Position numbers and translations under genes: made by a program. From Clostridia bacterium (GTDB taxonomy: Bacteria; Bacillota; Clostridia; Christensenellales; Pumilibacteraceae), in assembly GCA_900762945.1 (NCBI GenBank), contig CAAFIN010000333.1:1-7766 (forward strand): DNA of 7,766 nt, read 5' to 3'. The notes under the pieces are model-generated. The model did not search any database, had not been told where the DNA came from, and was given only the letters and a program-made list of their open reading frames with translations. The first letter of the stretch is position 1. Each line of letters opens with the position of its first letter. Positions 7,643-7,766 of the stretch are shown in pieces.

Positions 7643-7691
7643 CCTCGGTAGGGTAGCCGCAAGGCAATCCGCATATAACTCAATAAGAAAT

Positions 7692-7736
7692 AACTCCGTC
7701 AACGGCGACGAACCGTAGGCGGAGTTTATTCTTTTT
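7692..7736 (+). terminator. Intrinsic terminator after gene 2
   Basis: AACTCCG (7692-7698) pairs perfectly with CGGAGTT (7720-7726). The stem continues inward through a T-G wobble and a C-G pair, an A-A mismatch, then ACGG (7702-7705) with CCGT (7713-7716) around a 7-base loop. A T-rich tract with one A and one C (7725-7736, ending in five T) follows. It lies 50 bases after the stop codon of gene 2 and most likely ends the two-gene transcript. Confidence 0.8.
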
Positions 7737-7751
7737 GCATATTTATGCAAA
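7734..7751. promoter_or_regulatory. Possible ArgR operator (ARG box), overlapping a weak promoter
   Basis: TGCATATTTATGCA (7736-7749) is a palindrome; with its flanks the perfect inverted repeat runs 7733-7741 / 7744-7752 with a 2-base centre. The form TT-TGCAT-WWWW-ATGCA-AA has the 18-bp layout of the arginine repressor box (WNTGAATWWWWATTCANW), with C/G in place of A/T at one symmetric position. A possible -35 (TTGCAT, 7735-7740) and -10 (TATATT, 7760-7765) are separated by 19 bases, so the box would cover the -35. The regulated gene would start beyond the window. It could alternatively be a second hairpin of the terminator, since TTTT follows it. Confidence 0.4.
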
Positions 7752-7766
7752 ATTTTCCGTATATTC

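Noticed and set aside
7652..7670. Small GCC-GCAA-GGC hairpin after the stop codon of gene 2
   Set aside because: The stem is only three solid base pairs with a GCAA loop and weak flanking pairing; too little to call a regulatory structure.
4424..7750. A 1108-codon open frame on the minus strand
   Set aside because: It is in codon register with gene 2 and open only because the sense gene avoids TTA, CTA and TCA. Its product is rich in Arg, Val and Asp with no signal peptide or domain, and its ATG lies beyond the gene 2 stop inside the palindrome.
1..7766. CRISPR array, tRNA/rRNA, insertion sequence, toxin-antitoxin or defence genes
   Set aside because: No regularly spaced DNA repeats, tRNA-like cloverleaf, transposase motif or small paired genes were seen. 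The repeats present are protein-level domain repeats within the two lipoprotein genes.

Overview
The window holds a compact plus-strand pair of genes, each encoding a very large lipid-anchored surface protein, followed by a terminator and a small palindromic control site at the right edge. Nothing in it is a known enzyme, RNA gene, mobile element or CRISPR array. The source is probably a Gram-positive Clostridia-like gut bacterium (the Christensenellales/Borkfalkia type of uncultured lineage would fit). This rests on lipoprotein signal peptides with a CGP start to the mature chain, AG-rich ribosome binding sites, roughly balanced base composition, strongly C-ending codons, and large Ig-like-repeat lipoproteins. 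The taxonomic placement is inference.

Layout. Bases 1-60 are the tail of an intergenic region, with a T8 run and the ribosome binding site of gene 1. Gene 1 (61-2847, 928 aa) has a lipobox, two N-terminal Ig-like domains, two tandem related segments that resemble LolA/LppX-type half-barrels joined by a Gly/Ser/Thr linker, and a small C-terminal alpha/beta domain. After a 28-base gap with its own ribosome binding site comes gene 2 (2876-7642, 1588 aa). It has a lipobox, eight consecutive Ig-like modules of the Big_3 style, a long aromatic-rich beta region with no recognised family, a ninth Ig-like module, and several G-x-Y...DG-type beta repeats at the C-terminus. Bases 7643-7766 carry a good intrinsic terminator (7692-7736) and an overlapping palindrome (7733-7752) that looks like an arginine-repressor box, perhaps the operator of a gene just beyond the window.

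The two genes share orientation, tight spacing and type of product, so they are probably co-transcribed and both displayed on the outer face of the cytoplasmic membrane. The Ig-like stalks would carry the distal domains out through the wall. A joint role in binding a ligand (glycan, lipid or host surface) is plausible, but nothing in the sequence fixes it. I found no convincing evidence of a wholly new system. The items most worth a second look are the tandem LolA-like duplication in gene 1, the 13-bp hairpin just after the lipobox codon of gene 2, the putative ARG box, and the uncharacterised beta region of gene 2.
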